The notes under the pieces were generated by a model. The model had not been told where the DNA came from. It saw only the letters and a program-made list of their open reading frames with translations, and ran no database searches. From assembly GCF_000820845.2 (NCBI RefSeq), contig NZ_CBXV010000003.1, forward strand, positions 62,001 to 126,000: a stretch of 64,000 bases of DNA. Direction: 5' to 3'. This stretch comes from Pyrinomonas methylaliphatogenes. GTDB taxonomy: Bacteria > Acidobacteriota > Blastocatellia > Pyrinomonadales > Pyrinomonadaceae. This document shows, one piece after another, positions 1 through 9,806 of the stretch (positions are counted from its first letter, which is position 1; the number at the start of each line of letters is the position of its first letter). The position numbers were made by a program, and so were the translations under genes.

Positions 1-513
1 TTGCGCAGCGAAGGTTTCTTGGACGGTTTGCGCTCGGTCCAACCCGACGTGCGACTTGTCGCGCGGGTGAACGGCGAGGGCAATCCGATCGTCGCCCGGC
101 GCGAAGCTAGGCGCATCGTCCAGGAGCATCCGGAGATAGATCTGATCTTCGCGATGGACGATGAGACGGCGCATGGCGCTTATCAAGGGTATCTAGATGC
201 TGGCGGCGATGCGGAAAGGGTGGCGGTGGCGGCTTTCGGTTTAGCTGGCGACGAGGAGAAGAGGTGGTTGATGGAGCGCGGCGCGCTCAAGGTGAGCGCG
301 GCGATGTTTCCCGAATATGTTGCCGTCAGGTGCGTAGACGATCTCATGCGCTTAATTAACGGCGAGAAGCTCGCCCGTCGCGACCAGATCCCGACGCTTC
401 CGATGACGCCTGAGCTATTGCCGCACTTTTATCCGTTGATGGATGGCGCCTGGACGCCCGATTTCAAGGCGATCAGCGCGTTGCCTGTTGCGCGCGAATG
501 CGCTCGTGAATGA
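1..513 (+). CDS. Periplasmic sugar-binding protein, C-terminal part (5' end outside window)
   Basis: The frame is open from the first base, so the TTG at position 1 is probably internal and the true start lies upstream. The 170 visible residues resemble the second half of a ribose/galactose-type periplasmic binding domain (Peripla_BP_4, also found in LacI-type regulators): a GFLDGL helix near the start, an ARREARRIVQEHPEIDLIF stretch, a DDETAHGAY segment at the ligand cleft, and a late INGEKL helix. No DNA-binding or permease part is visible, so an ABC solute-binding protein and a LacI regulator cannot be separated. It ends 53 bases before a TonB receptor and heads a carbohydrate block, which fits sugar sensing or uptake. 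Confidence 0.6.
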   Translation: MRSEGFLDGLRSVQPDVRLVARVNGEGNPIVARREARRIVQEHPEIDLIFAMDDETAHGAYQGYLDAGGDAERVAVAAFGLAGDEEKRWLMERGALKVSAAMFPEYVAVRCVDDLMRLINGEKLARRDQIPTLPMTPELLPHFYPLMDGAWTPDFKAISALPVARECARE

Positions 514-566
514 AGGCGACACCTCGCACGTTACTCACTCTAAGGATGTGCTGCTGGAGGTTCGAA

Positions 567-3500
567 ATGAGACGGCGAACGATTTTCATAGCAAGCTTAT
601 CGCTCCTTATGTTCGGTTGGTCGGCGACAGGCGTGGCGCAATCGAACAGCGGCTCGCTCACGGGCATTGTGCGCGATGAGCGAGGGGCGGTCGTTCCGGG
701 CGCGACCGTGCGCGTCACGAACGTGGGGACCAGCGCGACCGAGATCGTCACGACCGATCGCGATGGTCGGTACGAAGTGCCCGTCTTGCCAACCGGGCGA
801 TATAAGATCGAAGTCTCCGCAAGCGGCTTCAAGACGACCGAGGTGAGCGATCTTCCGCTCGCCGTGGGCGAACGGGCGCGCGTCGATGTCACATTGCCGG
901 TTGGTGAGGTGAGCGCAAGCGTCACCGTTGCCGACCAGACGCGAGTCGATACCGAGACGACGACCATCGGCGACACGATCGGGACGGAGCGCGTCGAGAA
1001 TCTGCCGGTCAACGGGCGCGATTTTACCTTGCTTCTAGCGACCGTGCCGGGTTCGGTGCAAACGGGGAATTTCTTCCAAACGAGCATCAACGGCGTGCCG
1101 ACGTGGTTCGGACAGAGCGTGTTGGTTGACGGAATAGATGCCGGGCGCGGCGATCTGAACGGCATCTCGAACACGCTCGGGCGGATAGATGCGCGCGTCA
1201 ATCGCATCAGCATGGACAGCATCCAAGAGGTGCAGGTTTTGGAGCAGACCTACTCGGCGCAGTACGGACAAGCGATTGGGGCGATTATCAATCCGATCAC
1301 CAAATCGGGCACGAACGATCTTCACGGCGGGCTCTTCGAATATTTTCGCCACGACCGGCTCGATGCCAACGATTTCTTCGCCAACGCGCGCGGCGTCGGC
1401 AAGACTAAGTTCCGTCTCAACCAGTTCGGCGGCAATCTGAGCGGCCCGCTGGTGCGCGATCGCCTCTTCTTCTTCGCGAACTATGAGGGCGTGAGGCAGA
1501 GTCAAGGGACGGTGCTTCAAGGGCTCGTGCCGACACAGGCCTTTCGCGCGACTTTCAAACCGGCGCTCGCGCCCGTGCTCGCTAAGCTCCCGTTGCCGAA
1601 TGGTCCTCTTTCGCCATCAGACCCGCGGTTGGGGCTCTTCACGAAGATCGAAACGCGCCGATTGCGCGAAGACACGGGATCGGTCAAACTCGATTATCAT
1701 CTGAGCGAACGGGACCAGTTCAGCTTGCGCTATAATATCGACGATTCGGAGACGATCACGCCTTACGGGATCGCCAAAGATCAGATCGCGCCCGGCTCTT
1801 TGCGCGTTCAGCTTTTCAAGTTCTCTCATACGCATACTTTTTCGGGGAGCAAGGTCAACGAGTTTGCCGTCGGTTTGAATCGCAACGTGACCTATCCGCA
1901 GGGCGGCGACATGAGCCTTCCGATCTTCAACTTCACTTTCGCCGACGCGGCGATCGCCGGTCCCGGCCCGGCTCTCTTCAGCCAGTTCCGTGCGACGACG
2001 GTCGTTCAATTCCTCGATACGTTGAGCGTCGTGCGCGGCAATCATTCGCTTAAATTCGGGACGGACATCCGCTTGAACAGGCGGGCTGCGCGCGTGGACC
2101 AGCAGGATACGCTCATCTTCTTCAGCGTGGATGATTTCGCCAACAACGCTCCGTTCATCGCGCAGCGGATCGGCCATCCGACGCTCGGCTATCGCAACGA
2201 GAACTTCTCTTTCTTCGTGCAGGATGATTGGAAGGTGCACCCGCGCCTGACGCTCAATCTCGGCTTGCGCTACGACGTGAGCACGCCGAGTCGCGAGCAG
2301 TACGGGCGCCTGCAGAATTTCGATCTTCGGACACGCACCTATACGCCAATCGGCGCGCGCGTACATGATCCTGATCTGAACAACTTCGGGCCGCGCGTCG
2401 GTCTGGCGTGGGATCTGTTCGGAACGCAACGGACGGTGCTGCGGGCCGGTTTCGGCATCTTTTACAATCAGGAGTTGCCCGCGAGCTTCGGTTCGCCGCA
2501 GAACAACACCTATCCGAATTTGACGGTCAACGTCTTCGATGCCTTCTTCGGCGGTTTTCCGCTCTCTTTTCCGTTGGATCCGCGCGTCTTCGCGCTCGCG
2601 CCGCCATCATCGAAGGCGATCAACGCGATCGATCCGCACTTGCGCACGCCGTATGCCGAGCAGTGGTCGCTCAACATACAACAGGATCTGAAGATCGGCG
2701 TGCTGCAGGTCGGCTATGTCGGCAATCACGTATTGAAGTTGACCGCCGGATCGAGCATCACGGCCTTGAACATCAATCGAGCGGATCCGTTCACTTTAGC
2801 GCGTCCGATCCCGACGCTCGGCGATATCTTCATCATCGCCGGTTACCCGCAATCGAACTATCACGCTCTACAAGCGACCTTCAAGCGCCGCTTAGCGCGC
2901 GGCCTCGGCTTCAACTTCAACTACACGTGGGGGCATGAGATAGACGATGCCATCGGATTCTTCAAGGATTATCAGAACAACAACAACCTGCGGGCCGATC
3001 GCGCCAGCGGAGATCATGATATCAGGCACAACTTCACGTTCGATTTGACCTACGAGGTGCCCTCGCTCCGTCGCCTGATAAGCGGTCTGCCGCGGGCGAT
3101 AGCCGATGGTTGGCAGCTAAACAGCATCACGCAGATGCGTTCAGGGCTTCCGGTCAACGTGACGGTGACGGGCGGGTTGTTTGGCGGGAGTCTGCGCCCG
3201 AATCTGATTCCGGGCGTGCCGATCCGCCCGCCCGATTACAGGTTGCCAGATCGGCAGTTCAATCCAGCGGCCTTCGCCGCGCCTCCTCCGGGGCAGTACG
3301 GCAGCCTCGGACGCAACGCGTTGCGCGGCCCCGGTTTCGCGCAAGTCGATCTCTCTTTGTTCAAGAACTTCGCGTTGACCGAAAGGACGAGTTTGCAGTT
3401 TCGCGCCGAGGCCTTCAACGTCTTCAATCATCCGAACTTCGCGCTGCCCTTCAGCGGTCTGCAGCGCGATCCGATCAAGAACAGTTTGGTCCCGACCGCC

Positions 3501-3602
3501 TCCTTCGGTCAAAGTTTTCAGACCGTAGGGAACGAACTTGGCGGACTCTTAGGAGCCGGTGGGCCGCGTCAGGTCCAGCTCGCGTTGCGTTTGATCTTTT
3601 GA
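567..3602 (+). CDS. Oar-like TonB-dependent outer-membrane receptor 1
   Basis: A protein of about 1011 residues for energised import across the outer membrane. I chose the ATG at 567 because a GGAGG lies six bases before it and a signal peptide (MRRRTIFIASLSLLMFGWSA, ending near GVAQ) follows directly; an in-frame ATG at 510 would put extra residues ahead of it. Order: signal peptide, carboxypeptidase-regulatory-like beta-sandwich (about residues 27-110, starting GSLTGIVRDERGAVVPGATV), plug (NLPVNGRDF, VLVDGIDAGRGD), then a long beta-barrel with repeated aromatic strands. The last residues, QLALRLIF, end in Phe as expected for BAM-dependent insertion. Substrate unknown; the neighbouring GH38 and six-hairpin enzymes suggest glycans. 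Confidence 0.88.
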   Translation: MRRRTIFIASLSLLMFGWSATGVAQSNSGSLTGIVRDERGAVVPGATVRVTNVGTSATEIVTTDRDGRYEVPVLPTGRYKIEVSASGFKTTEVSDLPLAVGERARVDVTLPVGEVSASVTVADQTRVDTETTTIGDTIGTERVENLPVNGRDFTLLLATVPGSVQTGNFFQTSINGVPTWFGQSVLVDGIDAGRGDLNGISNTLGRIDARVNRISMDSIQEVQVLEQTYSAQYGQAIGAIINPITKSGTNDLHGGLFEYFRHDRLDANDFFANARGVGKTKFRLNQFGGNLSGPLVRDRLFFFANYEGVRQSQGTVLQGLVPTQAFRATFKPALAPVLAKLPLPNGPLSPSDPRLGLFTKIETRRLREDTGSVKLDYHLSERDQFSLRYNIDDSETITPYGIAKDQIAPGSLRVQLFKFSHTHTFSGSKVNEFAVGLNRNVTYPQGGDMSLPIFNFTFADAAIAGPGPALFSQFRATTVVQFLDTLSVVRGNHSLKFGTDIRLNRRAARVDQQDTLIFFSVDDFANNAPFIAQRIGHPTLGYRNENFSFFVQDDWKVHPRLTLNLGLRYDVSTPSREQYGRLQNFDLRTRTYTPIGARVHDPDLNNFGPRVGLAWDLFGTQRTVLRAGFGIFYNQELPASFGSPQNNTYPNLTVNVFDAFFGGFPLSFPLDPRVFALAPPSSKAINAIDPHLRTPYAEQWSLNIQQDLKIGVLQVGYVGNHVLKLTAGSSITALNINRADPFTLARPIPTLGDIFIIAGYPQSNYHALQATFKRRLARGLGFNFNYTWGHEIDDAIGFFKDYQNNNNLRADRASGDHDIRHNFTFDLTYEVPSLRRLISGLPRAIADGWQLNSITQMRSGLPVNVTVTGGLFGGSLRPNLIPGVPIRPPDYRLPDRQFNPAAFAAPPPGQYGSLGRNALRGPGFAQVDLSLFKNFALTERTSLQFRAEAFNVFNHPNFALPFSGLQRDPIKNSLVPTASFGQSFQTVGNELGGLLGAGGPRQVQLALRLIF

Positions 3603-3642
3603 GGTTCGGCCGCAAAAGGCGCGAACTGGAAGGAAACGCCTC

Positions 3643-6501
3643 ATGGTGGAGCGAAGATCTGCCAGCTTTCCGAAAAGGATGGCCGGGATGTTGAGAGGGG
3701 TCTGCGGAGGCATCTGCGCCGTTTTGCTGTTGATCGCCGGCGCACAGGCGCGCGCGGCCTCTTCGATCAGGACCGTTTACATCGTACCGACGAGCCACTA
3801 CGATTTCGGGTTCGTCGAGCCCCCTGAAGCGGTGCGCGAACGCGCCGCACGCCACATCTCCGAGGTCATTCGCGTCGCGCAAGCGGATCCGGACTTTCGC
3901 TGGACCATCGAGAGCGTGTGGCAGGTCAACGAGTGGTTAAAACGCGCCAAGGCTCCGACTTCCGTGCTCCCTAAGGATGAGGCGCGAATCGCTGCGCTCA
4001 TCAACTTGATCAAAAGCGGACGTCTCGCCCTTTCCGCCGTGTGGGGCAGCATGCACACCGATTTTATGGGGGTCGAGGAGCTCAACCGGCTCTGTTATGA
4101 CTACGTCAAACTCAAGCGCGCTTACGGGATCACGACCGAACTTGCGGTGATGGATGATGTTCCGGGCCATCCGATGAGTCTCCCTTCGGTGCTCAGCGCG
4201 AGCGGCGTGCGTTATCTGCTGGTCGGAGCCAATCTGGGGATCGGCCTGGGTGGCACTTCGCTCGCTCCGGGGCGCGTCCCTTTCTACTGGGAAGGGCCGG
4301 ATGGCGCGCGCGTGCTCACTTGGGTCAGCCAGACGGCGCGGGGCGGTTACACGGAAGCTCTGACCGATTACTACCTCGACCCGTTCACGCGCGATCCGTA
4401 CACGGGCAAGACGCCGTACGAGATGTTCAACCCACACGGGGCGGCGAAGGCTCCGCTCCAAATCATGGAAGAGGGCGTGAGCGCGTTGCTCAAGCGTTAC
4501 GCGGAGGCCGGTTACCCGTACGATGCCGTGCTCGTCATGTACGCGCACGACTTTCTCGAGCCGAGCAATGTCGCCAACCTCGAACGCGCCGTCCGCCTGT
4601 GGAACGGCGCGCGCAAATCGCCGCGATTGAAGATCGCGACACCGCCTGAATTCTTCCGCTACATCGAGAGCAAGTACGGCGCGCGACTTCCGACCTACCG
4701 CGGCGAGTGGTCCGGTCTCTGGTCCGAAGCCAAGACGCATTCGCCGCAGCTTAGCGCGCTCGCGCGCGCGGCGCACGATTGGACGCCTGCCGCGGAGACC
4801 CTTTGGAGCGCCGTGGCGATGACTCGGCCAGTGCCCCATCCGGTCGGCAACTTTTCCATCCTTTACGATCTGATGTTCACCTATGATGAACACAGCGGAG
4901 CCGGGAACACGGGCTGGCCGAAGCTGAACTCGTTCGCCGCCTTGCAGGAGCAGAATCGGCAGTATGTCGCTTATTTGACGCGCGCGCGCGCTGAATTGCA
5001 CTCGCTTTTCGAAGACGGCCTGCGGTTGCTTTCCGCTCCGATGAGGGCGGAGCGACGGGCGGAGAGCTGGCACTTGCTCGTCTACAATCCGCTTTCGTGG
5101 GCGCGCACGGATCTAGTCGAAGCGGCGCCGCCGGAAGAGGGGAAGCGCATCGTCGCTATCTATGACGAGGCGGAGCGGCGCGCGGTCGCCTTCGACATAG
5201 ATGAACGCGGTCGAGCCCTTTTCATCGCGCACGATGTCCCATCCGTCGGTTACAAAATCTTTCGGATCGAAGTAGCTCCTGGCGCGCCCGTTCCCACGCT
5301 TAAGAGCGAAACGACAGAGGATACATTGGAAAGCCAGCATTACCGCGTGCGCGTGCGCGCCGATGGGACTATTCAGAGCATCTTTTCGCTAGCGCAGCGG
5401 CGCGAACTCGTTGACGGCGCAAGCGAGCTCCCTTTCAATTACCTTCTGCGAACCGAAGGCGATGAGCCTTCGATGATCGCTTTGCCGCTCGCGCCGCAGG
5501 TGCGCGTCGAACGCGGGGCGGTGATCAAGCGCGCGATCATCGAGCGCCCGCGTTCAGCCTTCCCGCGCACAGTGATTACGCTTTATGACGACCTCGATCG
5601 CCTCGATCTGCGAAACGAGATCGATGCTTCGCGTCTGCCTTTCGTCGCCAACGGGAAGACGTGGCACGATTCGTACTTCTTCGTCTTCCCGTTCGCGCTC
5701 GATGCGTCCTCGCTCGTCATAAGGCCGGAGGGGCAGCGCGGTTTTCTGCGCCTGCCGGACGACTATCTGCCGGGCGCGCGGCGTGACGGCGTCACTTCAC
5801 AACACGTCATCGCTTTGAGCGATAAAAGGGGCGCGCTCGCGCTCGCCCATCGCCAATCTTTCCATTTCGTCTTTCATGGGTATGTGAGAACCGCACGCGC
5901 CTCGAGCGAACAAGCCTTTCCGGCGATCTTCACGGGCAAATGGCCGCTCGAGCGGGCGACGCTGTTCGCGAAAGCTTTCCGCTACGGCACGCAGAGCGAT
6001 ACGGAAGATGTGGGAGTGGCGAACATCGAAACGGTCGAGCCGGGGTTGGGCCACCGCTACCTTTTCGACTATTCGTTAGCTTCGTTCGCACAATTCGATC
6101 CGGTGGCGAGCGCGCGCTTCGGCTGGGAGCTGAACGTGCCGCTGCGAGCCGTCTACATCCCAGCCGTGCCGGAAGAGGCGAAGCGGAGCCTTTTCGGGGT
6201 GGACCAGTCGAACGTTCTGATCCTGGCGATCAAACCATCGAGCACGAACGATCTTTCAGGCATGGTGACGAGCACTCCGCTCGCGCCCCAGGCCAATCGC
6301 ACGTTCATCCTGCGCTTGCAGGAGATCGCCGGGCGAAGGACGCGCGTTCGAGTGTCATTGCCGGTCGGATTGAACGCGGCGCGCGTCCTCAGCTTAGACG
6401 AAGATCGCGTGATTCAAGCGTCGGTTCAAACGAATCCTTTGACCGTCGAACTGGGACCCTACGAGATCGTCACTGTGGAGATGGCAATCGCCAGGCCGTA
6501 A
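3643..6501 (+). CDS. Exported glycoside hydrolase family 38 (alpha-mannosidase-like)
   Basis: A 952-residue protein with a basic N-terminus and hydrophobic stretch (about residues 18-36, ending AQARAAS) that looks like a signal peptide. The mature part opens with IVPTSHYDFGFVEPPEA, the GH38 equivalent of the HxHND zinc-binding motif. AVMDDVPGHPMSLPS holds the expected nucleophile Asp, and MYAHDFLEPSN is a later zinc-ligand candidate. The rest is the usual all-beta C-terminal half. Family enzymes release mannose, or in some members other sugars, from glycans by a retaining mechanism. It lies 40 bases after the TonB receptor and 54 before the next glycosidase, so the three are probably one transcription unit. 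Exact linkage specificity is not predictable. Confidence 0.82.
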   Translation: MVERRSASFPKRMAGMLRGVCGGICAVLLLIAGAQARAASSIRTVYIVPTSHYDFGFVEPPEAVRERAARHISEVIRVAQADPDFRWTIESVWQVNEWLKRAKAPTSVLPKDEARIAALINLIKSGRLALSAVWGSMHTDFMGVEELNRLCYDYVKLKRAYGITTELAVMDDVPGHPMSLPSVLSASGVRYLLVGANLGIGLGGTSLAPGRVPFYWEGPDGARVLTWVSQTARGGYTEALTDYYLDPFTRDPYTGKTPYEMFNPHGAAKAPLQIMEEGVSALLKRYAEAGYPYDAVLVMYAHDFLEPSNVANLERAVRLWNGARKSPRLKIATPPEFFRYIESKYGARLPTYRGEWSGLWSEAKTHSPQLSALARAAHDWTPAAETLWSAVAMTRPVPHPVGNFSILYDLMFTYDEHSGAGNTGWPKLNSFAALQEQNRQYVAYLTRARAELHSLFEDGLRLLSAPMRAERRAESWHLLVYNPLSWARTDLVEAAPPEEGKRIVAIYDEAERRAVAFDIDERGRALFIAHDVPSVGYKIFRIEVAPGAPVPTLKSETTEDTLESQHYRVRVRADGTIQSIFSLAQRRELVDGASELPFNYLLRTEGDEPSMIALPLAPQVRVERGAVIKRAIIERPRSAFPRTVITLYDDLDRLDLRNEIDASRLPFVANGKTWHDSYFFVFPFALDASSLVIRPEGQRGFLRLPDDYLPGARRDGVTSQHVIALSDKRGALALAHRQSFHFVFHGYVRTARASSEQAFPAIFTGKWPLERATLFAKAFRYGTQSDTEDVGVANIETVEPGLGHRYLFDYSLASFAQFDPVASARFGWELNVPLRAVYIPAVPEEAKRSLFGVDQSNVLILAIKPSSTNDLSGMVTSTPLAPQANRTFILRLQEIAGRRTRVRVSLPVGLNAARVLSLDEDRVIQASVQTNPLTVELGPYEIVTVEMAIARP

Positions 6502-6555
6502 ACATCTCGCGGGCGAGTGCTGGACCGGCGGGGCTTGAGCGGACTTTTAACGACC

Positions 6556-8766
6556 ATGCGAAGATCGCGCAGAGATTTCCTCAAATTGACAGTTGCCGGA
6601 ACCGCGGCGGTGCCGTTGCTCGCCGATGCGTCGAGTTTTCAGCGAAGAAGCGCCAAGGATGCTCACGCTGCTGCCATCCCGACGGTCGAAGATCTACGCA
6701 GCGTGGCGATGGTCCATCGCTTCGGCGACCTGTTCAATCTGCCGGGATTGACGAACCAGTGGGGCTGCGCGCAGGCGGCGTTCGATCCAGTCGGCATACG
6801 GAACATCTCTTTCCCGCCTTACGCGCAAGGCGAGCAGAATACGGCGCCAGCGGGGGCGACGGGCGAAATCGTCACCGGCTTCCTCTACGTGGATGGCGAA
6901 TATTTCGCGTCGCTCGGCCTTCCGATCGAATTCGTTTGGCGACCGGATCGCATCGAGCGGCGCGCGCGTTACCGCGATTTCCAACTATCGAGTGCGATGA
7001 TCGTGCCGTTCGAACGGATGGCCGTCGCCGTCGCCTTCACGGTGGAGAATATCGGGCGCGCGCGGCAGGGCCTCGAATTAAGGCTCGGCTTGCGCGGCGG
7101 CGTCACAAAAAGCGTCGCGCCATGGGATCAGGCTTACTCTCCCGGCGAATTTGACAACGAGCATCTGGTAGACACCGAGCGCGGCGCCATCCTCTTCAAG
7201 TCGCGTCGCACGGCGGCTTACGCCATGCAGGGAGCCTATCCGCGCGCCGACGAAGTGCGCCCCGCCTGGCTCGTCTACCGTTTAAATCTAGCGCCCGGCG
7301 AGCGGCGCACGATCACATTCGTCAACGCGATCGGCGGGGACGAAAGGGCGGTCCGGCGCTCTTTCGATGAGCTGGCCCACAACTTCGAGCGCGAAGCTGT
7401 GCGCGTGCGCAAAGAGTGGGATGAAGAGCTTGCATCCGCTTTCACGCCGAACAATGCGCGTTTCTCGGGCCATCTGCCCACGCTCGTCACTTCGGAGGGA
7501 GCCATTCGCCGGCTCTATCACATGGCGGCGATGAGCGCGCTTTTCTTCAAGCGCACGACGCCCCATTCGATCTATGGGCGCACCTATGTGACGCTCGCGC
7601 CGCGCTACTGGCAGACGACCACCTTTTTGTGGGACATCTCGTTGAGCGCGATGTTGCTGGCGATGCTCGATCCTGCCGTTTTGCGGCGCATGATCGAGAC
7701 GTGGATGCAGCTCGACGTTCACAAGCATTTCGGCACCGAATATCTGACCGGCGCGGGCGTCGGTCCATGGTATTCGGTGAACGATTTTGCGATGTGCCGG
7801 ATGGCGCGCGAATACTTGCGTTGGAGCGGCGATCGCGCGTGGCTCGACAAACGGGTCGCTGGCGAGCGCGTGATCGATCGTCTCATCGCGTACGCCAGAC
7901 ATTGGCGCGCGCTCGACGTGAACGGCCACGGGTTGGCTGATTACGGTGGCATCTCGAATCTGCTCGAGGCTGTGAGCAACTACGTTCATGAAGTGGCGAG
8001 TTTGAACGCGGCGAACGTCTACAACTTGCGTTTCGCGGCGGAACTGCTTGCCGCGCGCGGCGAAACGGGACAAGCGCGCGCGATGAGCGCAGAGGCGGTT
8101 GATCTTGTGCGGCGCGTGCTCGAACTCTACGTGCCGGGAGAAGGCATCTGGCGTTGTCGTTTGCCCGATGGCTCTTACCACGAAGTGCGGCACTGTTATG
8201 ATTTCGGCACGGTGTTGACCTCGATCGGCGACGACTTGAGTTCACAGCAGAAAAGCGAGATGGTCCAGTTCTTCCGCCGCGAATTACAGACGCCGACGTG
8301 GATGCGCGCGCTTTCGACGCGCGACACGGATGTCACCTTCAGCATCCGCCCCGATCATCAATGGACCGGAGCGTATGCGGCGTGGCCCGCGCTCGCTTTG
8401 AGCGCGCTCTATCGAGCCGGGCGGGCCGATCTGGCCGTAGAATGGATGCGCGGGTTGGCCTCGAGCGCTGGGCAAGGACCGATCGCGCAAGCGCACTTTG
8501 CCGAAACCGCCTTTGCGCCGGAAGCTGGTGGGGGCGCGCGCAAGGCGCCGTCGGATCCGCCATACATCAACGATTGGGCTTGCGTCTCGGGCTGCGCGTA
8601 TCTCGAACCGATCGTCGAATCGCTCTTCGGCATACGGGCCGGTCTATTTGGCGAAATCTCCGCCGAACCGAATTTCGCCTCGTTCGACCCGCGTGCCGAG
8701 CTGCGTAATCTGCCTTATCAAGGGAAGCTTTATCTCGCTTCGCGGCGCGGCCTTGAACGGATCTGA
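6556..8766 (+). CDS. Tat-exported six-hairpin glycosidase-like protein
   Basis: About 736 residues. The ATG at 6556 is chosen over the upstream GTG at 6517 because it places a twin-arginine signal (RRSRRDFLKLTVAGTAAVP) at the N-terminus, meaning export in folded form. After an N-terminal beta-rich region (to about residue 270) comes a long helical part with repeated hairpins and aromatic/acidic clusters such as FLWDISLSAM, YSVNDFAM and DHQWTGAYAAWPAL, typical of the (alpha/alpha)6 fold of GH15/GH63-like enzymes. I cannot assign a GH family. Clustered with GH38 and a TonB receptor, it probably trims oligosaccharides in the periplasm. No strong ribosome-binding site is visible. Confidence 0.6.
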   Translation: MRRSRRDFLKLTVAGTAAVPLLADASSFQRRSAKDAHAAAIPTVEDLRSVAMVHRFGDLFNLPGLTNQWGCAQAAFDPVGIRNISFPPYAQGEQNTAPAGATGEIVTGFLYVDGEYFASLGLPIEFVWRPDRIERRARYRDFQLSSAMIVPFERMAVAVAFTVENIGRARQGLELRLGLRGGVTKSVAPWDQAYSPGEFDNEHLVDTERGAILFKSRRTAAYAMQGAYPRADEVRPAWLVYRLNLAPGERRTITFVNAIGGDERAVRRSFDELAHNFEREAVRVRKEWDEELASAFTPNNARFSGHLPTLVTSEGAIRRLYHMAAMSALFFKRTTPHSIYGRTYVTLAPRYWQTTTFLWDISLSAMLLAMLDPAVLRRMIETWMQLDVHKHFGTEYLTGAGVGPWYSVNDFAMCRMAREYLRWSGDRAWLDKRVAGERVIDRLIAYARHWRALDVNGHGLADYGGISNLLEAVSNYVHEVASLNAANVYNLRFAAELLAARGETGQARAMSAEAVDLVRRVLELYVPGEGIWRCRLPDGSYHEVRHCYDFGTVLTSIGDDLSSQQKSEMVQFFRRELQTPTWMRALSTRDTDVTFSIRPDHQWTGAYAAWPALALSALYRAGRADLAVEWMRGLASSAGQGPIAQAHFAETAFAPEAGGGARKAPSDPPYINDWACVSGCAYLEPIVESLFGIRAGLFGEISAEPNFASFDPRAELRNLPYQGKLYLASRRGLERI

Positions 8767-9012
8767 GCGTGCTCGTTGAATTTGGAAGTTGTGAGTTGTT
8801 TCCCACACGCCGATAGTTAGTCCTCATCCGCGCGCCTTTGCCAACTGCCCTCGAGTGTGGGAGCGCAAGTCGTTCCGTTGCAGCTTGCCCGCACCATTGA
8901 GTAGGATTCATCCAGTAATACCCTTCGAAATCGACCGGATAGTTCGCGCCCGAGCGTGGCGGTCCGGCGAGGGCTAAGAATCGTGAATCTCGATGAGGCG
9001 GGAAGAGGATCG
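8767..9012. other. Intergenic gap before the DeoR regulator
   Basis: 246 bases without a convincing gene. The only structure noticed is a distant inverted pair, TCCCACAC at 8801-8808 and GTGTGGGA at 8855-8862, with a 46-base loop, too far apart for a simple terminator. It probably contains the promoter of the downstream regulator, but no clear -35/-10 pair was recognised. Confidence 0.4.
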
Positions 9013-9804
9013 ATGGTTGACGAAGCGCAAAAGTTCAGCGAGCGTTCGCAGAAGATATTGCAAGAGTTGTTGCGCACCGGAGAGGTCTTTGTCGATGAGC
9101 TGGCGCGGCGATTGAAAGTTTCGCCGACGACCATTCGCCGTGACCTTACCGAATTGGAACGACAAGGGCTTTTACGTCGGACGCATGGCGGCGCCGTCCC
9201 GGTCGAGCCGATGCTCTATGAGCCTTTCCGCCATGTCTCCTCTTTTCAGGAGCAGGAGCGGCAGTTCGCGGCGGAGAAGCGACGGATCGGACTGGCGGCG
9301 GCGACTCTGATCGCCGATGGCGAAGTCGTCGCGATCGGCGCGGGGACGACGACGACGCAGGTCGCACGTAGCATACGCCATCGCCGAGGCATCACGGTCA
9401 TCACGAATGCGATCAACATCGCCATGGAATTGAGTCACCTCGATAACTTGAAGGTGTTCGTCACGGGCGGTCTGTTGAGCGAAGATTGGTTCGCGCTCGT
9501 CGGACCGATGGCGATCGATAATACGAGTCAGATCTTCGTCGATAAGGCGTTTGTCGGAGTGGATGGGATACACGCCGAGCGCGGCTTGACTTCGAACTAT
9601 CCGGATCAGGCGATGATCCATCGCGCCTTGCTGCGTCAGGCGCGCAAGAAGATCGTCGTCGCCGATCGTCGAAAATTGGGCGTGATCGGCACGGCGCTCA
9701 TCGCGCCGATCGCCGAGGTCGATATGCTCATCACCGACAAAGGGGCTTCGGAAGAATCTCTCGCCCCATTCATCGCACGGGGGCTTACGATTCGGCGCGT
9801 TTGA
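9013..9804 (+). CDS. DeoR/GlpR-family transcriptional regulator
   Basis: 263 residues from the ATG at 9013, which is preceded by GGAAGAGG at a good distance; an in-frame start at 8956 would add 19 untypical residues. N-terminal winged helix-turn-helix (SQKILQELLRTGEVFVDELA, then VSPTTIRRDLTELE and the family signature GLLRRTHGGAV), followed by a DeoR sugar-phosphate sensor domain of the ribose-5-phosphate isomerase-like fold, with GAGTTTTQVA and VTGGLLSEDWFALVGP. Such proteins usually repress sugar catabolic genes and respond to a phosphorylated sugar. Its position right after the glycosidases makes them the likely targets; no operator was identified. Confidence 0.9.
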   Translation: MVDEAQKFSERSQKILQELLRTGEVFVDELARRLKVSPTTIRRDLTELERQGLLRRTHGGAVPVEPMLYEPFRHVSSFQEQERQFAAEKRRIGLAAATLIADGEVVAIGAGTTTTQVARSIRHRRGITVITNAINIAMELSHLDNLKVFVTGGLLSEDWFALVGPMAIDNTSQIFVDKAFVGVDGIHAERGLTSNYPDQAMIHRALLRQARKKIVVADRRKLGVIGTALIAPIAEVDMLITDKGASEESLAPFIARGLTIRRV

Positions 9805-9806
9805 AG

